The notes beneath the pieces are model-generated. The model worked only from the letters and a program-made list of their open reading frames with translations. It did no database searches and was not told the DNA's origin. The translations under genes and the position numbers were made by a program. A DNA stretch of 64,000 nt from positions 992,001-1,056,000 of the forward strand of contig OZ251235.1 in NCBI GenBank assembly GCA_965240325.2. Direction: 5' to 3'. Below, piece by piece: positions 49,301-59,340 of this stretch. This DNA comes from Rebecca billardiae RCC1528. Taxonomy: Eukaryota; Haptophyta. Each line of letters begins with the position of its first letter. Positions within the stretch are counted from its first letter, which is position 1.

Positions 49301-50600
49301 AGCCCGCGCGGTCCGAGCGTGCGCAGCGCGCGCCGCTGGGCTTGCGTGGCGGCAACAGGCTCCGTTGTGCGGCAGACGGTCGAGTCCGGGGCGCACACGT
49401 GCTGACGCAGTCGCCTACGCAACTGGCTTCGGCTGCCGTGCCTTCGCGGTCGTGCACCAAGCCTGCGTCGCCGCGCGCCGACGCGCCGCCGGCGCGGCGG
49501 AGTGCGGGACGCGGTGCCGCCGCCAGTCAGTCGTCCGGCTGACGAGTCCGCGTCGTTCAGTCACACACGGACGACGGCTGCCGCGTAATGACCGGGCTGG
49601 CCCGCGGCCGCCCACCCAGCCAGTCCCAGGGTGTCCGGAGTCGTGACCGTTGGCAACGGTCACGACAGTGCTCAGGCCTCCTCCGAGAAGTTCGGCGCGT
49701 CGGGCTCGATCGTCATGCCGGCTGTCATGCCGCGCGCGCTAAATATTATCGTCGTCGATCGATTAATAATCTAAACGGGCGCCGTCGCCATTGCAAACTT
49801 ATTCAAAACTTAAACTACGTCCGTACCGTCGGCTAGTACCGCTCAGATACTGCTCCAGCAGTCAGACTGTCAGTCCGACGGTCACTCCGGGACCGCCGGA
49901 CTCAGACTCAGTGCGTGACTTGTACTCTCCGGACCGGCACGGATGACCGCACGGTCCGACAGACGAGTCGGATCGACGGAGACAGGAGAGCCAGACTGAG
50001 ACACGCGTCAGTTCGATAACGTGAGACAGTCATAGCACCGTACTCCGTAGTAGCCGACGAGGGCTCGGACAGTCGGACTCGACGTGTCAGTCCGTCAGAC
50101 CGTCCGCCGTACGCGTCAGTGACGAGACAGCGGCGCCAGTCGGTCGCCAGTCGAGTGCGGCACCGGGGCGGGAGCCGGAGCCGCTGTCCGAGTGGCACGC
50201 GGGTCCGAGCAGTTACACCGTGACGCCCGGCCTAAGTCGGTCCGCGCAAGACAGAGGTCGTGAGAAGACGCCGGCGGATCTGATCTGACTTACTGAGACT
50301 GAGCAGATGGCATCATATTCATATATAGCAGCATGCTGATCATATAAGTATATAGATAGCATCAGCCGTACCGCAGCAGTAAGGCTGATGTAGGCCGCCT
50401 GCGCGGCCCTGAGCGGGAGCCTGATGCCAGCTGACTCCTGTCTGAGGCGCGCCCGGCGCTGCCGCGCCCGGCACCCGGCTCCGGCGCGGCCGGTGCAGGT
50501 CAGCCGTCACTCGTCAGGGTGTCAGCGGTCAGGACCGCGTCCGGCGTCCAAAATCTACGAGTCTGTCCGCGGTCTCGGCGCCCGGGTCCGGACCTTGAAG
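49301..50600. other. Intergenic, mostly cryptically simple DNA
   Basis: 49830-50290 is dominated by CAGACTGTCAGTCCGACGG-like words of GAC/GTC/CAGT. 50310-50350 has a short TATAT patch. No gene or RNA recognised. Confidence 0.5.
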
Positions 50601-50789
50601 TCACTCAGCTGCGTCCGATGCCGCCATCCACAGAGGTATACAAAGTCCGTCTCCACGATCGTCAGAGTCACGCCGCCTCCTGACTAAGGCCGCCGGGCGC
50701 GCGCGCGTCGCGCCCCGGCCGTGAGGTGATCGTGAAGAACTGCGCGCGCGTACGGCGCGCGCGCGTGCCGCGAGGGCTGAATTGGAATG

Positions 50790-51130
50790 GAACCCTGCCG
50801 TGCCAGGATATGCCCATCGCCCTCTGTCCTCGGGCGTCGCCCGTCCCAATGAATACTGGTACGCAGTGGACACCTCCACCTGCAGGCGTACAAGCGAACG
50901 GCGGCGGGCGACGAGGGGCACTGTGATGTGCGTGCTGCATCCAGGCAGCGCGCCGGACGCGTACCTGAGCTTCCTGAGAAGCTGGGCCTTGCATCGGGCT
51001 GTGCTGTTCTCGGCGGACGCGCGTCGTGTGAGCTTCACCATAGCCAGCCCACCCTGGGTGTCGACGACCTTGTAAACATCGCCATGCGTGCTCGTCATCG
51101 TACCGCATAACGGTTCAGCCTCTCCGTAAG
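50790..51130 (-). pseudogene. Decayed protein-kinase-like N-lobe, minus orientation
   Basis: The minus strand reads HGDVYKVVDTQGGLAMVKLT RR, then a helix CKAQLLRKLRYASGALPG and STHITVPL, like kinase beta-1 to beta-3, the C-helix and beta-4, then VEVSTAYQYSLGRATPED. The glycine loop is damaged and the A-V-K is M-V-K. The TAYQY/GRATPED stretch is homologous to plus-strand 49231-49290, so the pair is an inverted duplication about 1.5-2 kb apart. No intact kinase domain follows. Confidence 0.4.
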
Positions 51131-51306
51131 CCGCAGATGGGACATCCATCTGCTCGACTCCTCGCTGGGGAGCCTCGGGTCGCGCGCCGAATTCACCGAC
51201 TTGCGCGACCTCAGCAGCCGGCCGAGCGGCGCCCAGCCGCGCATGCTTGCCCCCTCAGCACGGCGCGGCGCGGCGTGCACTCGGGCCAACGGGTGCCGCA
51301 CGACAT

Positions 51307-51480
51307 TTAGATAAAGAGCTTCTGCTCCTGCACTCGCAGGTTCCATAGCACGAGCGCGCCCAAGGCGAAGAGGAAGGCGTCGACGGGTGCGGGCAGCGCG
51401 TGTTCGTCGTGCTCCCCCGAGGAGCGCGCCGAGGGCAACGCCACGTGCGCGGCGCCGGCGACGCCGGGCAGCGTGCTCAT
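51307..51480 (-). CDS. Possible small membrane protein, weak
   Basis: 57 residues from the ATG at 51480, with one hydrophobic span near the C-terminus (PVDAFLFALGALVLWNLRV) and a short polar tail (QEQKLFI). The frame remains open upstream (EFLNDT and more), so it could be the last exon of a longer gene. No family recognised. Confidence 0.25.
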   Translation of the reverse strand: MSTLPGVAGAAHVALPSARSSGEHDEHALPAPVDAFLFALGALVLWNLRVQEQKLFI

Positions 51481-52448
51481 GGTGTCGTTGAGGAATTCCG
51501 AGATTCCTCTCCCAGACGCGGCGGCGGCGGTGAGGCCGCGCCGCCCTGCTTGGAAGGAGCTCCGACTCCCAAGAGGGCCTTCGGCTGCAAAGCTGATTCT
51601 CTTCCGATCTCCTAGCCGATCTTCGTTTAGTCTATTGGTCCGACGAAGCACAGAAAATGTTTTTTTGGGGGCCTCGGCGTGCCGATCTCGCACGTTAGTT
51701 TGGCAAGCGGTACAGAAACGCTGCGCAGCGGCCGCTGCCGCTGCGCCTGGTCGTCCGGCCGCAATGACGCGAGGCTGCTGACTGATGACGGAGGACCGCC
51801 GCCCGGCAGGCGGCGCCTGCCGTGCCGCGCGTTCGGCCCCGCCGGCGCTCCGCGGCTGCGGCCGCGTCACTCGTCATCGCCAGCGCAGCGCGTCGTCGTC
51901 AGGCTGCAGGCTTCGTGATATGATGATGACGACGTGAGACCGGAATCCTACTGCTGATGATGATGCCAGTGCCCGGTAGCTCATCACCGGTGCGCGTGCC
52001 ACGTCGCCGTGAGAAGATGCGGCGGGCTGTGGGCTGCACCGCCACGGCTGCGCAGACCGCTGAGACCACGTCAGCATCATCATCCGTCCATCGGCGTGCA
52101 GACAAGACCACCCCGCACCCGGCCGCCAGCGCGCCCGCACGCCGGGCGGCGCCGGCGGGAAGCGCGGGTGCGCAGTCCGTCGATCGGCGGGTGTCAGGTC
52201 AATACGGGCGCACGCACCGGCGGCTCCGCGGCGGGCGCCTGCAGCGGGCGCGGTGCCAGCGCCGGCCATCATGCCTTGGTCGGCTTGAGTGTTCTTGTTA
52301 GCGCATGCTATGGGCACTCGCGAATCGAGTTGGGCGAAGTAAATGGCGCGATAGTCGATGAGAGGCGATGCTTGCTCGGGCAAATATGCCATCTGTTTTA
52401 TAGTTCAGCCATCGCGCCGTTTGATGCAAGCGCCGTCGAGCACACGCG
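51481..52448. other. Intergenic, nothing identified
   Basis: GC-rich spacer with overlapping chance frames on both strands. An A-rich patch (minus sense AAAAACATTTTCTG) lies at about 51650. No supported gene. Confidence 0.45.
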
Positions 52449-52667
52449 CTACTTGCCCTCGGGTGCGTTCTGTGCAGTCCAACCATCCGGCAATGGCCAG
52501 CCGTCTTGCGACTCCGCGAAGCGGACGACGACCTTGTCAGGGGTGATCTCGGCCTTGCGTCCAGCTTCCGTCTTGGTCAGAGCTTCAATCACGGCAGCGG
52601 CTACCTCCTTTCGCACGGCCGCCGTACGAGAGGCTTTGGGGATCCAGTTGATGATGACCAACGGCAT
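52449..52667 (-). CDS. 4-oxalocrotonate tautomerase-like protein
   Basis: 72 residues from the ATG at 52667, intronless. It begins M-P-L-V-I-I-N-W; Pro2 would become the N-terminal catalytic proline after Met removal, the hallmark of the superfamily. The length matches 4-OT subunits (60-80 residues). After the first strand comes SRTAAVRKEVAAAVIEALTK (helix), then a loop and TPDKVVVRFAESQDGWPLPD (second strand and turn). An in-frame ATG at 52715 would add 16 residues and bury the proline, so I prefer 52667. These enzymes act on small enol/keto or halogenated substrates as oligomers. The gene is isolated in a repeat-rich region; bacterial origin by transfer is possible. Confidence 0.6.
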   Translation of the reverse strand: MPLVIINWIPKASRTAAVRKEVAAAVIEALTKTEAGRKAEITPDKVVVRFAESQDGWPLPDGWTAQNAPEGK

Positions 52668-52865
52668 GCTGAATATTGCCGATTGCGCTCCGCGTCCCGC
52701 GACAGCGCGACTCATGAATCACTCGGAAGTCGGAACTCTGGTCCACTCCAGCAGATTCCAGTGGCAGCAGTCTTCCGCTTCACTTTTTCAGCTCGTCCTG
52801 CCGGTGCGGCAACAACATTTTATTAGAAGTAGGACAACAACGCGCGCGCGCGAGATTCGCTGATT

Positions 52866-52868
<3 letters not shown>

Positions 52869-52956
<88 letters not shown>
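52869..52956. repeat. TA dinucleotide microsatellite 1
   Basis: 88 bp of perfect (AT)n. It directly abuts the left end of duplication copy 1 (52957). Confidence 0.98.
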
Positions 52957-52959
<3 letters not shown>

Positions 52960-53468
52960 GAGTTATTGGCACAATAACTGAGTGTCTAAGAGCGACACCA
53001 GTCACCAAGATCCGGCTCGCTTGGCATCATCAACCAGCTGTCCGGCCGGGGCGCCCGCCGCCCAGCGCGCGCAGTCCTGGTCGGACCCCTTTTCGGCAGC
53101 CAATCCGGTCGGCACCGGGCACCGCCTGCAGGACTTGCTCGGCGATTCCTGCTCCATCCGAGGCGACTCTTCTGGCCTCGGCGCGGCTCGGCCCAAGGTA
53201 CGGGGGCGCCATGACACAAGGCGCCGAGCCGAGCAGGGGGCCCACGACACCGCACGCTACGCTCTCCTCCGACCGCTCTTGTGAGCTCGGCACACAGGAG
53301 GTGTATACGCTGCTTTGGTAGTCCCCTCTGCTCGGTGAGGTTGCTGCTGTCAGCGCCTCCGCCCTGCAGCGCCGCACCGCAGCCGCGTCGTCGCTCGTCC
53401 GGCATCACATTCTCGTCCAGCAGCTCACGTGCTGCCGCGTCAGCTCCGCGGCGGCGGTTCACTGTTTG
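52957..53468. repeat. 505-bp direct duplication, copy 1
   Basis: Nearly identical to 53861-54365; the main difference is 7 extra bases (AGTCACC-like) at about 53000. Starts GTGG-GTTATTGGCACAATAACTG, which is itself palindromic (TTATTGGCACAATAA), and ends GGCGGTTCACTGTTTG. No recognisable gene. The high identity indicates a recent event or ongoing homogenisation. Confidence 0.93.
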
Positions 53469-53860
53469 AGATATGCGCACGCCTCGCGCACGCGCGTCGC
53501 GCCATGTGCCGCACGCTCTCGCTCAACACGCGGCACACACCGCGCCACCGCGCGCGCGTGAACGCTACGCGCAGTCCCCAATATTTCTCTTCTTTTTAAC
53601 GGGATTCATCAACCACTACTTGGACGCCCGCTCTAACTTATAAACGGGACTCACGGGCGCCCTCTCGACCACGGGCAGCTGCGCCACCGCACTGCCCGCG
53701 CCCGTCGTTCGTTGGTAAAATCCCGACCTATGTAACATGATCGTGTCCCAATCATGATCATCATCGTGGACTGTCCCAAGACGCAGTTCACGCCACGACC
53801 ATCCAGCTCTCGGTCGTGCTCGACGCTTCGAGCGAGCAGGGCATGGCGGAGTGGTTAGAC
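53469..53860. other. Spacer between duplication copies
   Basis: Contains a 55-bp fragment of the 102-bp satellite (53647-53701) and, at the right end, a tRNA-5'-half-like GGCATGGCGGAGTGGTTAGA (53840-53859) with a good A box but no B box. A palindromic ATCATGATCATCATCGTG stretch at about 53751-53768. No gene. Confidence 0.5.
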
Positions 53861-54365
53861 GTGGCGTTATTGGCACAATAACTGAGTGTCTAAGAGCGAC
53901 ACCAAGATCCGGCTCGCTTGGCATCATCAACCAGCTGTCCGGCCGGGGCGCCCGCCGCCCAGCGCGCGCAGTCCTGGTCGGACCCCTTTTCGGCAGCCAA
54001 TCCGGTCGGCACCGGGCACCGCCTGCAGGACTTGCTCGGCGATTCCTGCTCCATCCGAGGCGACTCTTCTGGCCTCGGCGCGGCTCGGCCCAAGGTACGG
54101 GGGCGCCATGACACAAGGCGCCGAGCCGAGCAGGGGGCCCACGACACCGCACGCTACGCTCTCCTCCGACCGCTCTTGTGAGCTCGGCACACAGGAGGTG
54201 TATACGCTGCTTTGGTAGTCCCCTCTGCTCGGTGAGGTTGCTGCTGTCAGCGCCTCCGCCCTGCAGCGCCGCACCGCAGCCGCGTCGTCGCTCGTCCGGC
54301 ATCACATTCTCGTCCAGCAGCTCACGTGCTGCCGCGTCAGCTCCGCGGCGGCGGTTCACTGTTTG
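53861..54365. repeat. 505-bp direct duplication, copy 2
   Basis: See copy 1 (52957-53468). It begins directly after a tRNA-5'-half-like sequence and ends directly before the 102-bp satellite block. Confidence 0.93.
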
Positions 54366-54613
54366 CCCACCCTCCCACCCTCAGTCTGGGATAACGGTGC
54401 TGTGCAACCCGTGCTGTCTGGTCAGCCAGATCGGCCGTCGACCTCATCCGTGACTGACGGACCTCACGGGCGCCCTCTCGACCACGGGCAGCTGCGCCAC
54501 CGCACTCAACCCGTGCTGTCTGGTCAGCCAGATCGGCCGTCGACCTCATCCGTGACTGACGGACCTCACGGGCGCCCTCTCGACCACGGGCAGCTGCGCC
54601 ACCGCACTGCCCG

Positions 54614-54769
<156 letters not shown>

Positions 54770-54915
54770 TCTAATCTTATATTTTTGACGCGACGATCTC
54801 ACCATGTGCAACCCGTGCTGTCTGGTCAGCCAGATCGGCCGTCGACCTCATCCGTGACTGACGGACCTCACGGGCGCCCTCTCGACCACGGGCAGCTGCG
54901 CCACCGCACTGCCCG

Positions 54916-54916
<1 letters not shown>

Positions 54917-54957
<41 letters not shown>
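54917..54957. repeat. TA dinucleotide microsatellite 3
   Basis: 41 bp of (TA)n at the same relative position in the next higher-order satellite unit. Confidence 0.98.
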
Positions 54958-54959
<2 letters not shown>

Positions 54960-55202
54960 TCTAATCTTATCTTTTTGACGCGACGATCTCACCATCAGTG
55001 ACAGTCTGAGTCTCAGTCAGACACGAGAACGGAGCGGCCGCACGTTCCGCAGCTGGCGTCGGCGGGACTCGATCTCGGATCTGTGGGCTTGGGGCTCAGC
55101 GGCTGGGATGTGATTTACACGCGTCAGTGCGAGTGTGCACATGCCAGTATGAACGAACACCGTCGGCGGTCGCAGCCAGACGCTTGACAGCGTTACTAGA
55201 AC

Positions 55203-57515
55203 TTACAGCGGCTCAACGTCGCCGTCGGCTTCGGTTGACTCGGACGCTTCCCACTCAGCTGGAAACGTTTCCGTCATCGTCGCTGCATCGCACGTGACGG
55301 CGAATTGCTGCTGCAGCATCAGGCCGTCCGCGCTGTCCAGCTGCTGCTGCAGGAGCAGGCCGCCCGCGCTGTCGCGCCGCAGGCCGCCGGTCGCGACGCC
55401 GAGCGCCGCGGCGAGCGAGTCGGTGGCGATGGCGGCCTTTGTGCGTGGCGACTGCTTCGCCTCGCCCACGCCGCCGCCGCCAAAGCCGCCGCCAAACCTG
55501 CCACCCCCGTCGGCGTCGGGGGTGGCGAAGTCGAGGATCTCGGCGTCGTCGGTGCCGACGTTCTCGTCGGTGAAGCGCGCATACGCTCGCGCCGCGCTGT
55601 CGAATCCCGGCTCGGGCCGCGCGGCGGCGCCCTGCGCGCCCAGCCGGTGCGGGTTGGCCTCAGCTGTGTCAACGTGCCAGCGCGTCACGAGGCAGATGGC
55701 CACGAGGAGCGCGAGCGCCCAGATCGCCACCACGCCCCTGATGAAGAGCACGTCGATCTCGCTCGTGGACGCGCGCATGCGCTCGAGCGCGTCGTCGTAC
55801 GCCTCCCACCAGCTCCAGCCGAGCACGAGCGCGGCCATCGCCGAGTGCAGCAGCGCGCGCGCGCTCTCGGCTGCGGTGTCCTCGCACGCCCACGCGACCT
55901 CAGCGGGCAGCCAGACAAACGGCTGGCTGTGCACGTCGTTCTCGTCGAGCGTGGTGCGCGCGAGCAGGATGCCCGCGTCGAACTCGAACTCGAGCGTGGA
56001 GAAGCCGTCCACGTCGTCGGGCATGATGGCGAAGCCGCGCGTGGGCTTGGCCGCGAGCGCCGGCTTGACGGGGGTGGCGGCCGCCGCCTCGGCGGAGGCG
56101 CAGGCGGCCGGCGCCGGCGCCGGCGCGCCCGCCGCCGCCGCAGCGGCCGTTGCCACGAGGTCACCATGGCGCAGGTGGCGGACGGAGTCGTCCTCCGCGG
56201 TCGGTTCGATGGCGGGCGCCTCCTCGAACGTCACCGTGCGCCCACGCCGCGGCGACGTGCCCGGCTCGCCCTTGGCTTTGCTGGGCGAGCCCGCGACACT
56301 GAGCGCCGCCGACTCGCGCGCCCAGCGCGCCGATGCGGACGGACTGCGCGCACCCAGCTCGGGCGCGAGCGCGGGCGGCGCGTGCGGCGAGACGGCGAGG
56401 AGGACAAAGGCGCCGGGCGGCTCGCCGCGCAGCCGCGCCCTCGCCGCGCGGCTCGCCGCGCCCAGGTCGCGCGGCCGCACCTCCCACCGCCACTCGCTCT
56501 CGAGGAGCGGCGGCCAGACCGCGTGCGCGTGCGCGAGCACAAGGTCTGGGACCGTGTTGTAAAGCGCGCGCTCGACGGCGCGCACGCGGCGCGAGAGCTC
56601 CCACGCGAGGAGCACGCAGAGCAGCGTGGCCGCGGCGGCGGCGATCACGCGCGAGTGCGCCTCGCGCACCGCGTGGTGCACGTCGACGAGGAAGTACGCG
56701 AGCGCGAGCGCGGTCGAGTACCCCCACCCCCAGTCGTGCACGTGGGCCAGCGCGACCGCGGAGGGGGAGCAGAGCGCGAGGCGGCTCGCGCTGAGCAGCC
56801 GGCCGAGGAGGCGCTGCGCGAGCGCGGCGAGGCCGAACGTGGCGAGTGTGTACGCACCCGTCGCCCAGAGCAGGCACGCCTCGTCCGCGCCCACGTGCGC
56901 CTGCAGCTTCGCGTGGCACGCCGCGTTGAGCGCCCAGCCGACGCAGAGGCCAAACGCCTCGCGCTCGATGGCCCACATGCTGCCGTGCAGCGCGGCGCCG
57001 CGGCAGCAGTAGCGCAGCGCGTGCAGCCCGACGATGAGCACCGTCCCCGCGCCGAGCACGATGCCCGCGGTCGGGAAGTCCGCCTCCGACGCGCCCACGT
57101 TGTGCTCCGCGCCGGCGGTCGGCACGTGCGTCAGCAGCCCACCCACCTCCTCCGTCACGTCGCGGAACGACATGGCGACCATCTCGCCGAAGGAGAGGAC
57201 GATGAGCAGCGCGCCGCTCTCGTCGCCACGCCGCGATATCAGGTGCAGGAACAGCGCGGCGAGCGCGTAGCCCACGAGCGCGACGCCCACGGTGACGGCG
57301 ACGCGGAGCAGCTCGCGGTGCTGCAGCTCGTGCGGCAGCACGAGCTGCAGCACGTCGTGCAGGAGCTGCGAGCACGAGAACGCGATGAAGATGCCACCTG
57401 CGCGCATACCCATCAGCAGCAGCTCGCGCTGGAAGTAGCGCATCGACGATGAGGGCGAGTCCGCCCCCGCCACCAGCGTGAGCTGCGACACCGATAGCAG
57501 CTGCGAGGACGGCAT
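55203..57515 (-). CDS. Multipass membrane protein, unknown family
   Basis: Intronless, 770 residues from the ATG at 57515. An in-frame ATG at 57737 would add 74 residues but would leave only 45 bp to the divergent neighbour. The N-terminal half (about residues 25-300) has some seven or eight hydrophobic spans, for example LLRVAVTVGVALVGYALAAL, VLGAGTVLIVGLHALRY and VIAAAAATLLCVLLAWEL, separated by His/Asp-containing loops. A basic/acidic cytoplasmic stretch (PSKAKGEPGTSPRRGRTVTF) and an Ala-rich linker follow. Then come DDVDGFSTLEFEFDAGILLA and two more spans (LLHSAMAALVLGWSWWEAYD; FIRGVVAIWALALLVAICLV). The C-terminus is Gly/Gln-rich and acidic. It resembles a transporter or channel in layout; no signature recognised. 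Confidence 0.75.
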   Translation of the reverse strand: MPSSQLLSVSQLTLVAGADSPSSSMRYFQRELLLMGMRAGGIFIAFSCSQLLHDVLQLVLPHELQHRELLRVAVTVGVALVGYALAALFLHLISRRGDESGALLIVLSFGEMVAMSFRDVTEEVGGLLTHVPTAGAEHNVGASEADFPTAGIVLGAGTVLIVGLHALRYCCRGAALHGSMWAIEREAFGLCVGWALNAACHAKLQAHVGADEACLLWATGAYTLATFGLAALAQRLLGRLLSASRLALCSPSAVALAHVHDWGWGYSTALALAYFLVDVHHAVREAHSRVIAAAAATLLCVLLAWELSRRVRAVERALYNTVPDLVLAHAHAVWPPLLESEWRWEVRPRDLGAASRAARARLRGEPPGAFVLLAVSPHAPPALAPELGARSPSASARWARESAALSVAGSPSKAKGEPGTSPRRGRTVTFEEAPAIEPTAEDDSVRHLRHGDLVATAAAAAAGAPAPAPAACASAEAAAATPVKPALAAKPTRGFAIMPDDVDGFSTLEFEFDAGILLARTTLDENDVHSQPFVWLPAEVAWACEDTAAESARALLHSAMAALVLGWSWWEAYDDALERMRASTSEIDVLFIRGVVAIWALALLVAICLVTRWHVDTAEANPHRLGAQGAAARPEPGFDSAARAYARFTDENVGTDDAEILDFATPDADGGGRFGGGFGGGGVGEAKQSPRTKAAIATDSLAAALGVATGGLRRDSAGGLLLQQQLDSADGLMLQQQFAVTCDAATMTETFPAEWEASESTEADGDVEPL

Positions 57516-57782
57516 CGTCTTGCGCCGATGATGCTGTGACTGAAAAGATCGTGTCGTATCCGCAGCGTGGACAGCTCCCCTGCCATCACGCATTCGAACT
57601 CCGGGCCCACCCACCGGAACGGCGCTGACTTTTGAAAGTCGCACATACAAAATCAAGTGAGTAAGGTACCCCACCGACCGGATTCTTCGCCCTTCGTCCG
57701 GGTGAAGCAGCGCTCGCGGACGATGGCGGCGCGGCATTGCTGATTCACGGCGGAAGCTGGCTTTTAAAACAGTGTGGAGCGC
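57516..57782. promoter_or_regulatory. Probable bidirectional promoter region
   Basis: 267 bp between the preferred starts of the divergent membrane-protein genes at 57515 (minus) and 57783 (plus). Contains a CTTTTAAAAC motif at about 57760, a possible TATA-like element. The promoter role is inferred from gene geometry only. Confidence 0.3.
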
Positions 57783-58421
57783 ATGGCCGAACTTCAGCTG
57801 CCGACACCCTCGTCAAGGATTGGAAGATCTGCCTCCGAGCCTGAGCGGCCGAGGACCGCGCCGCCATTCGGCCGGCGCACCGCCGCGCACGATCCGGGCG
57901 CGCAGGCACCCGCCCAGCGCGTCGGCTTCGAGCCCTCGCGCCGCGTGCGACTGCCGCGTGACCGATGGAAGCGGACGCGTCGCACGTTCTACGCGCTGAT
58001 CATCGCTTCGCTCTTCGCGATGCTGACCAGCGTCGACCAGCTGCACTGGCGCGAGCGCGCGATCGCACAGCAGCAGCGACAGATTGACGAGCGCGTGCAG
58101 GAGTCGCAGCGCTGGCTCTCGCGCATGGTCGCGGTCGAGACCGTGCTGCTCGCCGTGAATGGGTACGGGATCTACCGCGGCTTCCGCTTCGCGATGCTGC
58201 TCAAGCGCATCCGCTTCCGCGTGTGGGTCGACTCCATCCGCGCACAGCTCCCCTTTGTGCGCGGCGTTGGCCGCGTTGTGCGCGCGACCGACCGCGCTGT
58301 GCGCGCTCTCGGCTGGCCGGTGCGCGCGCCGATGCGGCGCCTCAGGGAGGCGCGCTGCCGTCGCGCTGCGCTCAAGGCGGCAGAACTGGCGCGGGTGCGG
58401 GCGCCAAGACCGGGCAGATGA
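57783..58421 (+). CDS. Two-span membrane protein, hypothetical
   Basis: 212 residues from the ATG at 57783, intronless. Residues 1-65 are basic, Pro/Arg-rich and disordered. Two hydrophobic spans follow: TFYALIIASLFAMLTSVDQL (about 68-88) and VAVETVLLAVNGYGIYRGF (about 117-136). Between them is a predicted coiled-coil hairpin (HWRERAIAQQQRQIDERVQE). The C-terminal 75 residues are strongly basic (Arg-rich), likely on the cytosolic or stromal side. Family not recognised. Divergent from the 770-residue membrane protein. Confidence 0.6.
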   Translation: MAELQLPTPSSRIGRSASEPERPRTAPPFGRRTAAHDPGAQAPAQRVGFEPSRRVRLPRDRWKRTRRTFYALIIASLFAMLTSVDQLHWRERAIAQQQRQIDERVQESQRWLSRMVAVETVLLAVNGYGIYRGFRFAMLLKRIRFRVWVDSIRAQLPFVRGVGRVVRATDRAVRALGWPVRAPMRRLREARCRRAALKAAELARVRAPRPGR

Positions 58422-59340
58422 CGCACGCGCTGGTCCGTTCGAAGTGCGGTGCCGGTGGGCTGTGGGCCGCCGAGTGCCGGCGGAGTGGACTCGGGTCCCG
58501 CCGGGATCCTAGTCCTACGGATGCACGGCTGCCGCTGGGGCAGCTCGCACGAGTCGCTGCCGCCGACGGCCAAGCCGATGCGCGCGTGGCACGCAGCGCC
58601 GCGTTTGCGATTCCAGTGCAGCGGCCTCGCCGGGCGGCACCTGGGGACATCTGCCAGGCTCTGCCGCTCCGCCGTACCGCGAGCTAACAGCCTGGCCCGC
58701 TGCGCACTTAAACTTGGCTCGATCCTCACGAACGACGACTGCCGTCCTACCACCCGTCCCAGCCCCCTACATCAAGGCTCCCTGGTATTGAAAAATACCC
58801 GCAGCTATTCGTTACCAGCCCATTTCATAGTCACTGAGCTCATGACCGTCCATGCGGACGGTCTCATGAGCCCGCTGAGCCGAAGACGGGCTCACCAGCA
58901 CGGGCTTTCTGGGACGGGTGGCGGTACGGTCAGCTCCTTTTCTCATCAGGCCATGAGGCCATAATCATATTCAGACGGATACTCTTGTACAGATGTACAG
59001 TGTACCATGTACAAATAGTCAGTGGAAGCACGATGATTTAATGCCACCCCCCTCCGAATCGATCCCGCCGGCTCGAGCCGCCTATTAGCTCGACAAGGGG
59101 CTTCATCAGCTCAAACAATCACCTCGATTGGGCTATATCCAAGTACCCGCGACGTACCGCGTGCGTCAAACTCCCTTCTAGTCGCGTCAACAGTCCGTCA
59201 ATCATTCGGCTATCACGGGTAACGGCGTCTCCAATCAGTGTATCGACGAACGTTGTGTGCGAAGCTCGAGCAGTCACGCCCTTTCCACAAGCGCGGGCGC
59301 CGAGCGACCGGAGCGCTCAACATCCATCTCTCTCGGCGGG
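58422..59340. other. Intergenic, nothing identified
   Basis: Mostly 3' flank of the two-span gene and 5' region of the MHYT gene. A short palindromic ATGTACAGTGTACCATGTACA-like stretch at 58991-59012. No gene seen. Confidence 0.5.

Noticed and set aside
53840-53870. tRNA gene suggested by ATGGCGGAGTGGTTAGACG
   Set aside because: Only a 5' half with an A box is present. The downstream DNA belongs to the 505-bp duplication and has no B box or closing acceptor stem.
55305-57452. 715-codon plus-strand frame
   Set aside because: Antisense to the multipass membrane protein, which has coherent membrane spans; the plus frame is Arg/Glu/Ala chance sequence.
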